Source of the DNA: a bacterium
Lineage (GTDB): Bacteria; Planctomycetota; UBA1135; UBA2386
Direction of reading: 5' to 3'
Assembly (NCBI GenBank): GCA_030432695.1
Contig: JAUILN010000005.1
Location: 496,001-560,000, forward strand
Length of the DNA: 64,000 bases
The first letter of the stretch is position 1; the number at the start of each line of letters is the position of its first letter. The notes under the pieces are model-generated. The model made no database searches, was not told where the DNA came from, and worked only from the letters and a program-made list of their open reading frames with translations. This document shows, piece by piece, positions 36,101 to 45,329 of this stretch. A program made the position numbers and the translations under genes.

Positions 36101-37237
36101 TCAGCTGCGCCGCAGCCCGCGCACGAACTGCGGCATCGAGATCCACACGCCGACCGCGACCGCCATCAGCACCGCGAGACCCATCGCCGCCGGCAGGGCG
36201 TCGGCGTGACCCAGGTCGGCTTCGAGCACCGCCCGGTGCAGCACCAGGGTCAGCGCGTAGCTGCCGAGCACGAACTCCGGGAGGCCGCGCCCCTGGGGAC
36301 GGGCGTTCCAACCCACGATCCACACCGCGGCGCCGAACAGACCGTTCAGCGCGCCGACGATGCCGAGGACCCCGGCGAACAGCGAGACGTCGGTCGGCGT
36401 CGGACCCGGCGGCGCGGCCGGGAACAGCAGCCAACCGATGAACAGCGCGGACAGCGGCACCGTGATCCAGCGCAGCAATTCGAGGGTGTGCGCGCGCGGT
36501 GAGACCACGTGTGGAGCCCGCTCCCGCACCGCGCGCATCCAGGTCCGGAACTGGCCGACCACCACCGCAGCCAGGGTCAGCACCGGCGTGGCGAAGAACA
36601 CCCCGTAGATCGGCAGGGTGTCCATCGCGACGCCGAGCGACGTCCCGGCGACGGCGACCAATGCCCCCTGTGCGACCGGCGACGAAGGCAGGGCCCGCAG
36701 CCCGGCGCCGGGTCGGCTCGCCAACGCGACCATCGCCAAGAGGCCGAGGTTCGCGAACGCCAGTGACACCGTCTCGGTCCGCAGCACGGCACCGGCCTCG
36801 TGCAGCGGCGGCAGGAGCGCGAGGCATGCGCAGACCACGAACGCCATGCCGCGCGACACCGCCAGCGCGACCGCCATTCCCAACAGCGCGGTGGCGAGGA
36901 CCAGCACGCCGAGTCCGGTCAATCGCGCCACCGGCAGCACGCGGCGCAATGCCGCGTCGCGGCCGGCATCGTCCTCGGCAGCGAGGTAGTCGGCACCGTC
37001 GACGAACAGCGCGAACACCAGGCTGGACGCGCCCGCCGAAGCACCGTCGTGATCTTCGATCGCCACCGCCAGGCGCCGGAGTTCGCCGGGCCCGGGCGGT
37101 GCGTCGATGCCGACTCCCGCAACCATTGCCGGCAACAGCGCGGCGAGCAGGCCCACCACCGCGGCAACCAGCCGGCGCCCGGGTCTGCTCGGAGCGATCA
37201 CGACCGGTTCAGCCGCCCCCGGAGCTCCCGCCGTCAC
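36101..37237 (-). CDS. Polytopic inner-membrane protein of unknown function
   Basis: The 378-residue protein has about eight or nine hydrophobic helices, from LVAAVVGLLAALLPAMVAGV near residue 25 to a final VLMAVAVGVWISM. Residues ~45-115 form a soluble loop. No transporter signature is visible. The likely start is GTG 37237, which overlaps the ridA stop by four bases (GTGA) and removes a non-hydrophobic N-terminal stretch that is antisense-like. Translation should therefore be coupled to ridA. I cannot assign a family. Confidence 0.75.
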   Translation of the reverse strand: MTAGAPGAAEPVVIAPSRPGRRLVAAVVGLLAALLPAMVAGVGIDAPPGPGELRRLAVAIEDHDGASAGASSLVFALFVDGADYLAAEDDAGRDAALRRVLPVARLTGLGVLVLATALLGMAVALAVSRGMAFVVCACLALLPPLHEAGAVLRTETVSLAFANLGLLAMVALASRPGAGLRALPSSPVAQGALVAVAGTSLGVAMDTLPIYGVFFATPVLTLAAVVVGQFRTWMRAVRERAPHVVSPRAHTLELLRWITVPLSALFIGWLLFPAAPPGPTPTDVSLFAGVLGIVGALNGLFGAAVWIVGWNARPQGRGLPEFVLGSYALTLVLHRAVLEADLGHADALPAAMGLAVLMAVAVGVWISMPQFVRGLRRS

Positions 37238-37620
37238 GACTTCGCGGCCACGCAGTCGATCTCGACCAGCGCCCCCTTGGGCAGCGCGGCCACCGCGACA
37301 CAGGCTCGCGCCGGCCGGTGCGACGCGTAGTGACTCGCATAGACCTCGTTGACCACCGCGAAGTCGGCCATGTCGACGAGGTAGACGTTGCACTTGAGCA
37401 CCTGCCCCAGACTGCTGCCCGCGGCCTCCAACACCGCGGCAAGGTTCCGGAGTGCCCGGTCGGCCTGGGCCGCGACGCCGCCGGCGACGATCTCGCCGCT
37501 GGTGGGGTCGAGGGCCACCTGGCCCGAGCAGTGCACCAACCCGCCGTGGACGACAGCTTGGCTGTAGGGACCGATCGCCGCAGGAGCGTCGGGAGTGGAG
37601 ACGAAGTCGATGCCGGTCAT
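37234..37620 (-). CDS. ridA: RidA family enamine/imine deaminase
   Basis: RidA hydrolyses reactive enamine/imine intermediates (for example 2-aminoacrylate) made by PLP enzymes in the cytosol. The 128-residue length matches the family. Conserved elements are AIGPYSQAV near the N-terminus, the catalytic arginine in RACVAVAALPKGALVEID and the C-terminal glutamate. It lies 20 bp downstream of coaD and overlaps the next membrane-protein gene. Confidence 0.95.
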   Translation of the reverse strand: MTGIDFVSTPDAPAAIGPYSQAVVHGGLVHCSGQVALDPTSGEIVAGGVAAQADRALRNLAAVLEAAGSSLGQVLKCNVYLVDMADFAVVNEVYASHYASHRPARACVAVAALPKGALVEIDCVAAKS

Positions 37621-37640
37621 GAGTGCGAGGAGATTACGGG

Positions 37641-38111
37641 TCAGCGCAGCTTGGCCTTCAAGGCCGCCTCGACGCGTGGCGTGACGAAGCTCGACACGTC
37701 ACCGCCGTGGCGGACCACGTCCTTGATCAGCGACGACGACACGTAGCTGTAGGCGTGGCTCGGCATCACGAACACGGTCTCGATGTCGGGCGCGAGGTGT
37801 CGGTTGGTCAGCGCCATCTGGTACTCGAACTCGTAGTCGCTGACGGTGCGCAGGCCACGCAGGATCACCCCGTAGCCCTCGCGGCGCGCGAAGTCGACCA
37901 CCAGCTCCTGGAAGCCCGCGACTCCGACACCCGCCGGCAGCTCCTCGCGCAACAGCTGCATCCGCTCCTCGACCTCGAAGACCGGCGCCTTCGCGGAGTT
38001 GCGGGCCACAGCCACCGTGACCGACTCGAACAGCCGCGTGGCGCGTTCGACGAGGTCGAGGTGACCGCGGGTCACCGGGTCGAAACTGCCGGGGTAGAGA
38101 GCGCGGACCAT
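37641..38111 (-). CDS. coaD: Phosphopantetheine adenylyltransferase
   Basis: CoaD transfers AMP from ATP to 4'-phosphopantetheine, the penultimate step of coenzyme A synthesis. The 156-residue protein has the nucleotidyltransferase motif GSFDPVTRGH at 8-17 (TxGH equivalent RGH) and VSSSLIK at 124-130 (ISSTxxR-type). ILRGLRTVSDYEFE at 83-96 matches the active-site arginine region. ATG 38111 is preferred over 38147, which adds 12 unconserved residues. Confidence 0.97.
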   Translation of the reverse strand: MVRALYPGSFDPVTRGHLDLVERATRLFESVTVAVARNSAKAPVFEVEERMQLLREELPAGVGVAGFQELVVDFARREGYGVILRGLRTVSDYEFEYQMALTNRHLAPDIETVFVMPSHAYSYVSSSLIKDVVRHGGDVSSFVTPRVEAALKAKLR

Positions 38112-38222
38112 GGCACGGAGCCTATCCGCCGCGACGGCAGAGACCACGCCCGCGCGTCGGCCGTCGTTCCGGAATTCGCGGATCGGGCGTGACCACGAGG
38201 CAGCTTCGGGGCACTGGCTGCC

Positions 38223-40511
38223 GTGCGCTTCCGATTCCGAGCCTCACGCCCCTGGCCACGGTCTTTGCTGGAGGCGGCGATCTGGACCGTGGTCGGCGTC
38301 CTGCTGGGCCGCCATCTCGGTCCGCTCGGCGCCGCCCTGGCATGCTGCGCTGCGCTCGCATTGCGGCGCGTGTTCCAGGAAACCGCCCCCGAACGGCTCG
38401 GCCCGATCCTGTGCCTGATCCCCGCCAGCCTCGGCGCAATCGCCCCCCGGCCGACGTCGGCGGATCTGCAAGCCGGGGCGCGCCCGGTGCAGCTGACCGC
38501 GCGCGTCGTCGGCCGGGCCCGCGCCGGCTTCGAGAACGACACAGCCCGCATCGAGCTGGAACTCGTCGACGCGGCCGGCCATCCGCGAGGCGGTCTCCGC
38601 GGCACTCTGCGCGGCGTCGACGCGGCACTGGTCGCGGCGCCGCTGCCCGGCGACCTGATCCGCGGACCGGCCTGGCTCGACGACCCGGCGCGAGCGGCGC
38701 GACTCGACCGTCCGCCCCACGTCACGCTCGATCGCCGCGCTCTGGTCGTCACTTCGGGAGGTGGCGTCGACCGCCACGCCGAGGCAGTGCGGCGCCGACT
38801 CGCGCAGGCCCTGCTGCAGCACGTGCCGGACCGGCGCAACGCGGCGCTGCTCTGCCATCTGGTGCTGGGCCAGGGCCCGCGCCTCGATCCGCAGCTCGTC
38901 CAGGCCCACCGTGAGACCGGCCTGGCCCACCTGCTGGCGGTGAGCGGCGCACACCTCTCGCTGCTCGCGGCGATGCTGGTGCGGTTGAGCGGTCCGCAGC
39001 TGCCCGGCACCCGGCGGGTCCGGCGCCGCCGCCTCGCCCTTCGCGTGCTGCTGATCGGCTACGCGGCGCTGACCGGCTTCGACCCGCCGGTGCTGCGCGC
39101 GCTGATCGCCTGGCTGATTCTCGACCTCGCGAGCGTGCGCGGCCGGCGCGCCGGGATCGTCGCCGCGTTGGCCGCGCCGGCACTGCTGACCGCCCTGTGT
39201 TTCCCCGACAGCTTCCTGGGCCCGTCGTTCTGCCTGAGCTACGCGGCGGTGCTCGGCCTGTGGGCCACCGGCGGCGTCGATCCCGAGGCACCCGATGCCG
39301 GTTGGTCACTGCGCCGCGTGTTCGGCGCGTCGGCGTGGGCCACCCTCACCACCGCGCCGCTGACGCTCTTGTGGTTCGGCCAGATCGCGCCCTGGACCCT
39401 GCTCGGCACTCCGCTGCTCGGCCCGCTCGTCGCCGCGATGCTGGGCCTGGGGCTGGTGACCGCGCTGCTGGCGTTCTTGCTCCCCGACCTGGCCGCCCTC
39501 CTCGGTGTGGCGCTCGACGCGATGGCGAGCACCTACTGCACGGCGGTCTCGATGTTGGCCGAGCTGCCCGGCGCGCCGGTCCACGCCCTGGCGGTACCCG
39601 CCCCGGCGACCCTGTGGGCCACGGCGCTCCTCGGAGCGCTGGTGGTCGCACTCGGCCGCACCCGCCGCCACCTCGCCTGGGCCTGCGCGCTCACCTGCCT
39701 GCCGTACTTCGTGCCGCTGCACGATGCGGCCCACACCTCGCCGCCGACGTTGACCCTGCTCGACGTCGGTCATGGCCAGGCCGCGCTGTTGGTCGCACCG
39801 GACGGCGCACGGGTCGTCGTCGACTGCGGCAGCGCCCGCGACGGCGAGCTGGCGGCGCGCGCGGTGGAGCGCGCGCTCCCGCCCGGACCGCGCCGCATCG
39901 ACCTGCTGGTGCTCAGCCACGGCGACGCCGACCACCACAACGGTATCGAGGGGTTGCTCGGCCGCGTGCCGGTGACCGCCGCGGTGGTCCCCGAGCACGT
40001 GCGGGGTACCCGCCTGGAGCGCCTGCTCCGCGACGCCGGAGTGACCGTCGACTGGCTGGCACCCGGCACACGTCGAAGCCACTGCGCTGGCCGGATCCGC
40101 ATCGACGCCCCCGCACCCGCAGGCGACGTACGCGGCCGCAACGACCTCAGCCTGTGGACGCGCGTGGACCTCGACGGCACCACGGTGCTGCTCGCCGGCG
40201 ACGCCGAAGCGGCGGGCATGGACGCGATGCGGGAACTCGCCGGGGACGCGGCGTGCTGCGACCTGCTGGTCCTACCGCACCACGGTCGGGGGCCCCCGGA
40301 ACCGTTCCGACGACTCGTCGCGAGGCTCGATCCCGGAGGCGTGCTGTGCTCGCGCGGCGAGGAACCGCGACCCGCCCTCGAGACGGCGAGCCTCGCCGCG
40401 GGACTGGCGGTCTGGTCGACCGCCGAGTCGGGCGATCTGCGGGTGGTCGGTGGTCCGGCGCCGCGGATCGAAGGCACACGGCCAGCTCCGATCCCGAGGC
40501 GGCCACGCTGA
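38223..40511 (+). CDS. comEC: ComEC/Rec2 family DNA-uptake channel protein
   Basis: ComEC forms the inner-membrane channel for transforming DNA. The 762-residue protein has N-terminal helices, an OB-like DUF4131 region (about 85-175) and the Competence domain with ETGLAHLLAVSGAHLS at 231-246, followed by about eight helices. A C-terminal metallo-beta-lactamase domain runs from about 510, with SHGDADHHNG near residue 565 and a GDAE motif near 660. All canonical modules are present, so it is probably functional. GTG 38223 is the start that precedes the first hydrophobic segment. It faces convergently the cyclase-fold gene 16 bp away. Confidence 0.93.
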   Translation: MRFRFRASRPWPRSLLEAAIWTVVGVLLGRHLGPLGAALACCAALALRRVFQETAPERLGPILCLIPASLGAIAPRPTSADLQAGARPVQLTARVVGRARAGFENDTARIELELVDAAGHPRGGLRGTLRGVDAALVAAPLPGDLIRGPAWLDDPARAARLDRPPHVTLDRRALVVTSGGGVDRHAEAVRRRLAQALLQHVPDRRNAALLCHLVLGQGPRLDPQLVQAHRETGLAHLLAVSGAHLSLLAAMLVRLSGPQLPGTRRVRRRRLALRVLLIGYAALTGFDPPVLRALIAWLILDLASVRGRRAGIVAALAAPALLTALCFPDSFLGPSFCLSYAAVLGLWATGGVDPEAPDAGWSLRRVFGASAWATLTTAPLTLLWFGQIAPWTLLGTPLLGPLVAAMLGLGLVTALLAFLLPDLAALLGVALDAMASTYCTAVSMLAELPGAPVHALAVPAPATLWATALLGALVVALGRTRRHLAWACALTCLPYFVPLHDAAHTSPPTLTLLDVGHGQAALLVAPDGARVVVDCGSARDGELAARAVERALPPGPRRIDLLVLSHGDADHHNGIEGLLGRVPVTAAVVPEHVRGTRLERLLRDAGVTVDWLAPGTRRSHCAGRIRIDAPAPAGDVRGRNDLSLWTRVDLDGTTVLLAGDAEAAGMDAMRELAGDAACCDLLVLPHHGRGPPEPFRRLVARLDPGGVLCSRGEEPRPALETASLAAGLAVWSTAESGDLRVVGGPAPRIEGTRPAPIPRRPR

Positions 40512-40527
40512 GTCCGCTGTCTGCCAA

Positions 40528-42366
40528 TCAGCGGCTCTCGGTACGCGCCAGCAGGATCAACGCCATCGCCGTGCCGTAGACCCGACCGAGTTCGTGGCTG
40601 TCCACGAAGCAACCGTCGATCTCCGGCAGCGCCAGCACCTGCGCGCGTTGCCGGGCCAGCAACCCGCTGCGCAGCTCGTCGGCGGGCAACGCCCGGATCG
40701 CCTCGGTGCGGACCAGCAGGTCGTACCAGAAGAAGAACCCGCCGTACCCGTACCGGTTGGCGTGGTCGTCGTACTTGCGCACCGACGCCAGCTCGTCGTG
40801 GTGTTCGAACGACAGGTCGAGCGCCGTCGCCAGCCGCTCCGGATCACCGCGTTCCCACTGCGCGAGCGCATGCTCGACCAGGGGCATGCGCCCGACGCCA
40901 CCCTCCACCTGGGCCCTGGCGTTGCGCCCCTCGCGGACCTGCGAGTAGGTCACCGCGCCGTTCTCGGCCCGGCAGCGGGACAGCGCCAGGATGCCGCGCT
41001 CGATCACCCGGTCTTCGACCGTCACGCCCTGCTCGCGCGCTTCGGCCAAGGCCACCAGACAGGAGCCACTGACGAACGGGTTGGGGTACTCGTGGTACCA
41101 CGAGCCGTCGTCGCCCTGCATGCCGACGATCGACTGCACCGCCTGGACCAGCCGCGGCCGGATCGTCTCGACGTCGTCCGGTCGGAGTTCCATCCAGCGC
41201 GCCAACAGCTGCGTGCGGTAGAGGTGGGCCCAGATCAGCTCGTCGCGGTCCTGCTGGTTCAGGTGCGCTTCATCGCAGACGTAATCGAGCGCGCGCTGGC
41301 GCACCGGGGCGAGCACCTCGCGCTCCGGTGCGTCGTCGCCGAGCCACGCCTCGGTCTCGAGCAGCGCGAGCCCGACCAACGCGGTCACCGCGGCGTACAC
41401 GTTCGGCAGGGAGTCGGTCCCGCCGAAGTCGTAGATGCTGTCGACGAAGCCGCCGTCGGCCCGCTGCATCGCCGCGAAGAACCGCAGGCCGGCGCGACGC
41501 AGCGCCTCGGCGTCGTAGGTTCCTTGCGGCGCAGTGGTGCCGCGCGCGGCGCCGAAGTCGGCGAGCACCCCCTCCGGCAGCGGCAGGAACACCTCGAAGC
41601 CGCGGACGAACGGCCCGAGGCCTTCGATCTCGCACTGCGCCTTGGCGGCCAACGGATGCTCGGGGAAGCGCGCGACCAGCCCGGCCCAGGCCTGGTGGGC
41701 GGCCTCCTGCTCCTGGTGGTCGTACTGCGCGGCTCCGAACCACCAATACTCCTCGGCCGTCTGCGGCTCGGCGGTGATCTTCGCGCCGGCGAGCGGCAGG
41801 TCCCAGCGCGCCGCCTTCGCCGCGGCCTCGCGTCGCTCCGCAGGCAGGGTGGCGAGCAGGCGGTCGGTGAACCAGCGCGGATGGAAGGTCGTCAGCTCGT
41901 CGGCCCGATCGAGCGACGCTCCGGCCGGAGACAACACCACGAAGCCCGGCTCGATGAAGGCCACCGGCTGCAGGCCGTGTTCCTTCGCCAGTTCCCGACC
42001 CGGCACCTGACGGACCGGCTCGAAGTGCTCGTTCAACAGCGCCACCAGCCCCGGCCAGGAGAACGGACCCGCGCGCATGTAGAGATCGATCTCCGGCTTG
42101 CGGTCCATCCGCGAACCGGGAACCGTCGGCACGTACCAGAACACCGGCTTGCCCGACTCCTCGGCGGCGGCTGACGCCGCAGCGACGTCGTCGTGCCAGC
42201 GCACGGCCTCGCCCGCCCGCGCGGCGACCTCGGACGGCGGAGTGCGGACCTTGCGGGTCGAGTTCTGGGCCGGAACCGCGGCCGCAGCAGACACCGAGAG
42301 CACCACGAGGAGAGCTGCTCCGGACCAGGAACCTCGCGCGGACGCGGACGACGGACCATCGGACAT
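40528..42366 (-). CDS. Exported protein with thioredoxin-like N-domain and alpha/alpha-toroid (cyclase-fold) C-domain
   Basis: The 612-residue product starts with a signal peptide ending AAAVPAQ. Residues ~55-175 resemble a thioredoxin-like domain (EESGKPVFWYVPTV) without CxxC. Residues ~200-260 are TPR-like. The C-terminal ~330 residues have repeated MQRADGGFVDSIYDF / MQGDDGSWYHEY motifs typical of the prenyltransferase/squalene-oxidase alpha-alpha toroid. The terpene cyclase DXDD motif is not seen, so enzymatic cyclisation is unlikely. ATG 42366 is chosen at the signal peptide. The family is common in Planctomycetota; function is unknown. Confidence 0.8.
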   Translation of the reverse strand: MSDGPSSASARGSWSGAALLVVLSVSAAAAVPAQNSTRKVRTPPSEVAARAGEAVRWHDDVAAASAAAEESGKPVFWYVPTVPGSRMDRKPEIDLYMRAGPFSWPGLVALLNEHFEPVRQVPGRELAKEHGLQPVAFIEPGFVVLSPAGASLDRADELTTFHPRWFTDRLLATLPAERREAAAKAARWDLPLAGAKITAEPQTAEEYWWFGAAQYDHQEQEAAHQAWAGLVARFPEHPLAAKAQCEIEGLGPFVRGFEVFLPLPEGVLADFGAARGTTAPQGTYDAEALRRAGLRFFAAMQRADGGFVDSIYDFGGTDSLPNVYAAVTALVGLALLETEAWLGDDAPEREVLAPVRQRALDYVCDEAHLNQQDRDELIWAHLYRTQLLARWMELRPDDVETIRPRLVQAVQSIVGMQGDDGSWYHEYPNPFVSGSCLVALAEAREQGVTVEDRVIERGILALSRCRAENGAVTYSQVREGRNARAQVEGGVGRMPLVEHALAQWERGDPERLATALDLSFEHHDELASVRKYDDHANRYGYGGFFFWYDLLVRTEAIRALPADELRSGLLARQRAQVLALPEIDGCFVDSHELGRVYGTAMALILLARTESR

Positions 42367-42483
42367 GCCGGCATTCTGGCGCCCGCCGGCAGCGCGTCGA
42401 GAGGTCTCGGTTGGATCGACGGATGGGCCGCCGGTTACCCTGCCCGGCTCGCACCCCTCATCCCCTCCCCGTAGTCCGCGACC

Positions 42484-44640
42484 ATGACCCCATTCCTGCT
42501 CCGCACCGCGCTGCCGGCGCTCGCTGCCGCCCTCTGTCTGCCGTCCGCACTCGGCGCCCCCGACGAGGGCCAATGGCTGCCGCAGCAGATCCGCGCGATG
42601 AACTGGGCCGCGTTGAAGGCGCGCGGCATGCAGCTGACCAAGGACGAGTTCTGGCATCCCGAGCGCGGCGGCGTGCTGTCGGCGGCGGTGCAGATCGGCG
42701 GCTGCTCGGCGTCGTTCGTGTCGTCGGACGGACTGGTGGTCACCAACCACCACTGCGGCTTCGGCGCGGTCAACCAGCTCAGCACGCCCGAGCAGAACTA
42801 CCTGCGCGACGGCTTCGTGGCACAGGATCGCGGCGCCGAGATGCCGGCGCCCGGCATGGTCGTCTACGTGGTCCGGCGCATCGAGAACGTGACCGAGCGG
42901 GTCCACGCCGCGCAGGCCGAGGCCGACGATCCGCTGGAGCGCTGGGCGCGGACCGAGGCGGTGATCGACGAGATCGTCGCGGAGGGCGAGAAGGAACCGA
43001 ACACCGCCTGCCACGTCGCCTCGTTCTTCGAGGGCCGGGAGTACCACCTCTACTACCGCACGCGGCTCACCGACGTGCGGCTGGTCTACGCGCCGCCGCG
43101 CGCGGTCGGCGAGTACGGCGGCGAGGTCGACAACTGGGAGTGGCCGCGGCACACCGGCGACTTCACGTTCTTCCGGGCCTACGCGGCGCCCGACGGCTCG
43201 CCGCGTGACTACCAGGAAGGCAACGTGCCCTACCGTCCGGACCACTGGCTGCGGGTTTCGGCCGACGGCGTGCAGCAGGACGATCTGGTGATGATCCTGG
43301 GCTACCCGGGCCGCACCGAGCGCTACCTGAGCTCGGTGGCGGTGGCCGACCGCGAGGGCGTCTACTACCCACTGCGCCTCGCGATGCTCACCGAGATGAT
43401 CGAGGTGCTCGAGGCCCATGCCGCGACCTCCGACCAGGCGCAGCTCGACTACGCGTCGACGATCAAGTCGCTGGCAAACGTGCAGAAGAACGCCGCGGGG
43501 ATGGTGTGGGGTCTGGAGCGCAACGCGGTGGTGCAGCGCAAGCAGCGTGAGGAGCAGCAGTTCACCGCTTGGGTCGCCGGCTCGGAGGAGCGTCGGGCGC
43601 GCTACGGCTCGTTGCTCGCCGAGCTGCACGCGCTCGACCGCGAGGAGCAGGAGACCACCCGCAAGGATCTGGTGCTGTCGCTGGCGCTGAGCAGCCGGAC
43701 CAGCCCGTTCCTGCGCGGCCTGGTCGACCTGGTCTCCACCGCGATCCGCATGGAGCCGGGTAGCGACGTCCCCGAGTCGCTGGTCCGCCGTTTCGGCGAG
43801 AGCATGGCCAAGGACTTCGAGGCGGTGCAGAAGCCGCTGATGACCATCGTGCTCGACGAGCTGCGCGGTCTGGACGGTGCCGACACGTTCGAGGCCCGAG
43901 CGGTCCTCCATCCCGACGTGAAGCTACCGACCGACCGGGTGGTGGTGGGCCTGCTGGAGACCTCGAAGCTCACCACCCCGGCCGGCCGCCTCGCGCTGCT
44001 GCGCGGCGGCGCCCCGGCGGTCCGCGGCAGCGAGGACCCGCTGGTCAAGCTCGCGGTCGGTCTGGCGATCGAGCGCGACGCGCTGGTGGCCCGCAACCGC
44101 CGGTTCGAGGGTGCTCGCATCGAACTCGGCCGCCGCTGGATCGAAGCCCAGCAGGCCTGGCGCGGCACCTCGTTCTACCCCGACGCCAACAGCACCCTGC
44201 GGGTCTCGATCGCCAGCGTGAAGGGCTACCAGCCGCGCGACGGCGTGCGCTACGTGCCGCACACCACGGTGGCCGGTCTGCTGCAGAAGCACACCGGCGC
44301 GGAGCCGTTCGATGCGCCCGAGGCACTGCGCACCGCCGCCACGGAGCGTCGCCAGAGCGCCTACTTCGACGCGCGGATCGGCGACGTGCCGACCTGCTTC
44401 CTGTCCGACGGCGACACCACCGGCGGCAACTCCGGCTCGCCGGTGATCAACGGCAAGGGCGAACTGGTCGGCCTGAACTTCGACCGCGTGTTCGAGAACG
44501 TCTCCGGCGACTTCGGCTGGAACGCCGACCGCAGCCGCAACGTCTCGGTCGACATCCGGTTCGTCCTGTGGAACCTCGAGTCGGTGATGCCCGCCCACCA
44601 CCTGCTGCGCGAGATGGGCGTGCCCGCCGGCGCGCGCTGA
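42484..44640 (+). CDS. S46 family dipeptidyl peptidase, DPP11-like
   Basis: This is a secreted serine exopeptidase of 718 residues with a signal peptide ending SALGAPDE. The chymotrypsin-like triad is visible: His in TNHHC (89-90), Asp in GEVDNWEWPRHTGDF and Ser650 in GGNSGSP. The residue 18 positions after the catalytic serine is Arg668 (LNFDRVF). In P. gingivalis DPP11 the equivalent Arg673 (Ser655 + 18) confers Asp/Glu specificity, whereas DPP7 has Gly. I therefore predict removal of N-terminal dipeptides with acidic P1. The length fits the family (about 700-720). The gene ends just before palindrome 44649-44685. Confidence 0.92.
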   Translation: MTPFLLRTALPALAAALCLPSALGAPDEGQWLPQQIRAMNWAALKARGMQLTKDEFWHPERGGVLSAAVQIGGCSASFVSSDGLVVTNHHCGFGAVNQLSTPEQNYLRDGFVAQDRGAEMPAPGMVVYVVRRIENVTERVHAAQAEADDPLERWARTEAVIDEIVAEGEKEPNTACHVASFFEGREYHLYYRTRLTDVRLVYAPPRAVGEYGGEVDNWEWPRHTGDFTFFRAYAAPDGSPRDYQEGNVPYRPDHWLRVSADGVQQDDLVMILGYPGRTERYLSSVAVADREGVYYPLRLAMLTEMIEVLEAHAATSDQAQLDYASTIKSLANVQKNAAGMVWGLERNAVVQRKQREEQQFTAWVAGSEERRARYGSLLAELHALDREEQETTRKDLVLSLALSSRTSPFLRGLVDLVSTAIRMEPGSDVPESLVRRFGESMAKDFEAVQKPLMTIVLDELRGLDGADTFEARAVLHPDVKLPTDRVVVGLLETSKLTTPAGRLALLRGGAPAVRGSEDPLVKLAVGLAIERDALVARNRRFEGARIELGRRWIEAQQAWRGTSFYPDANSTLRVSIASVKGYQPRDGVRYVPHTTVAGLLQKHTGAEPFDAPEALRTAATERRQSAYFDARIGDVPTCFLSDGDTTGGNSGSPVINGKGELVGLNFDRVFENVSGDFGWNADRSRNVSVDIRFVLWNLESVMPAHHLLREMGVPAGAR

Positions 44641-44648
44641 CCCCGAAG

Positions 44649-44685
44649 TCTGTCGTAGTTGGTGCCAGGCACCGACCACGACAGA
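44649..44685. repeat. Large palindrome with GTGCC-A-GGCAC core, copy 1
   Basis: Two 18-bp arms, beginning TCTGTCGTAG and ending CACGACAGA, flank a single central A; only G-T type mismatches occur when folded as RNA. It sits between convergent genes (S46 peptidase and DUF1801), so it could serve as a bidirectional terminator. Confidence 0.85.
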
Positions 44686-44701
44686 TTCCGGGCGCGGCGC
44701 A

Positions 44702-45286
44702 TCACTTCCGGGCGGCCTTCTTCGCGGCGGCCGTCTTGGCAGTCGGCTTCTTCGCGACAGGCCTCTTCGCGACAGGCTTCTTCGTGCTGCTCTTCTTCGC
44801 AGCCGACTTCTTGGCCGCCTTGCCCTTCGACCAGCTGCCGTCGCGCGCCGCCTCGTAGGCCGCCACGAACTTCTTCGCGGTGGCCTGCTTGATCGCCTTG
44901 CCGAGCACCTTCAGCGGCACGTCGTCGAGCTTCTTGACGCGCACGCAGCTCTTGCCCATATCGATCCGCCCCTGCGCGGTGACCCACTCCTCGCGGAACC
45001 GTTCGACCGCCTCCGGGTCGGTGTAGAGGCAGAACAGGTAGATTCCGATGTGGTTCTTCTGCGACGCCAGCGACGCGAATGGCAGGGGCTGCTTCGGATC
45101 GCAGTGGTAGCCGTCGGGATAGACCGAGTGCGGCAGGTAGTAGCCGATCATCCCGTACTGGATCCCCTCCTCGAACTTCGGGTCGAGGTTCTTCAAGATC
45201 GTCGCGCGGATCGCCTCGATCGCCTCACGACGGTCGGCGGGCAGGGCGTCGAGATACTGCTGGACGGCGGCGGACGGCTTGCTCAT
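44702..45286 (-). CDS. DUF1801 protein with lysine/alanine-rich histone-like tail
   Basis: Residues 1-~140 form a DUF1801 (YdhG-like) domain (YLDALPADRREAIEAIRATI, FEEGIQYGMIGYYLP). The last ~50 residues are KKxxAKK repeats resembling histone H1/HU-type DNA-binding tails. DUF1801 has no settled function. The tail suggests nucleic-acid association, which is an inference. The gene is convergent with the S46 peptidase gene, and palindrome copy 1 lies at its 3' end. ATG 45286 gives a full-length domain. Confidence 0.88.
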   Translation of the reverse strand: MSKPSAAVQQYLDALPADRREAIEAIRATILKNLDPKFEEGIQYGMIGYYLPHSVYPDGYHCDPKQPLPFASLASQKNHIGIYLFCLYTDPEAVERFREEWVTAQGRIDMGKSCVRVKKLDDVPLKVLGKAIKQATAKKFVAAYEAARDGSWSKGKAAKKSAAKKSSTKKPVAKRPVAKKPTAKTAAAKKAARK

Positions 45287-45329
45287 GTCGGCCGAGCTTA
45301 GCCGAACGTTGCTGAGCCAACCGCCCGCG

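Noticed and set aside
42367..43911. N-terminal extension of the cyclase-fold frame (515 codons)
   Set aside because: It is antisense to the S46 peptidase. The signal peptide starts at ATG 42366.
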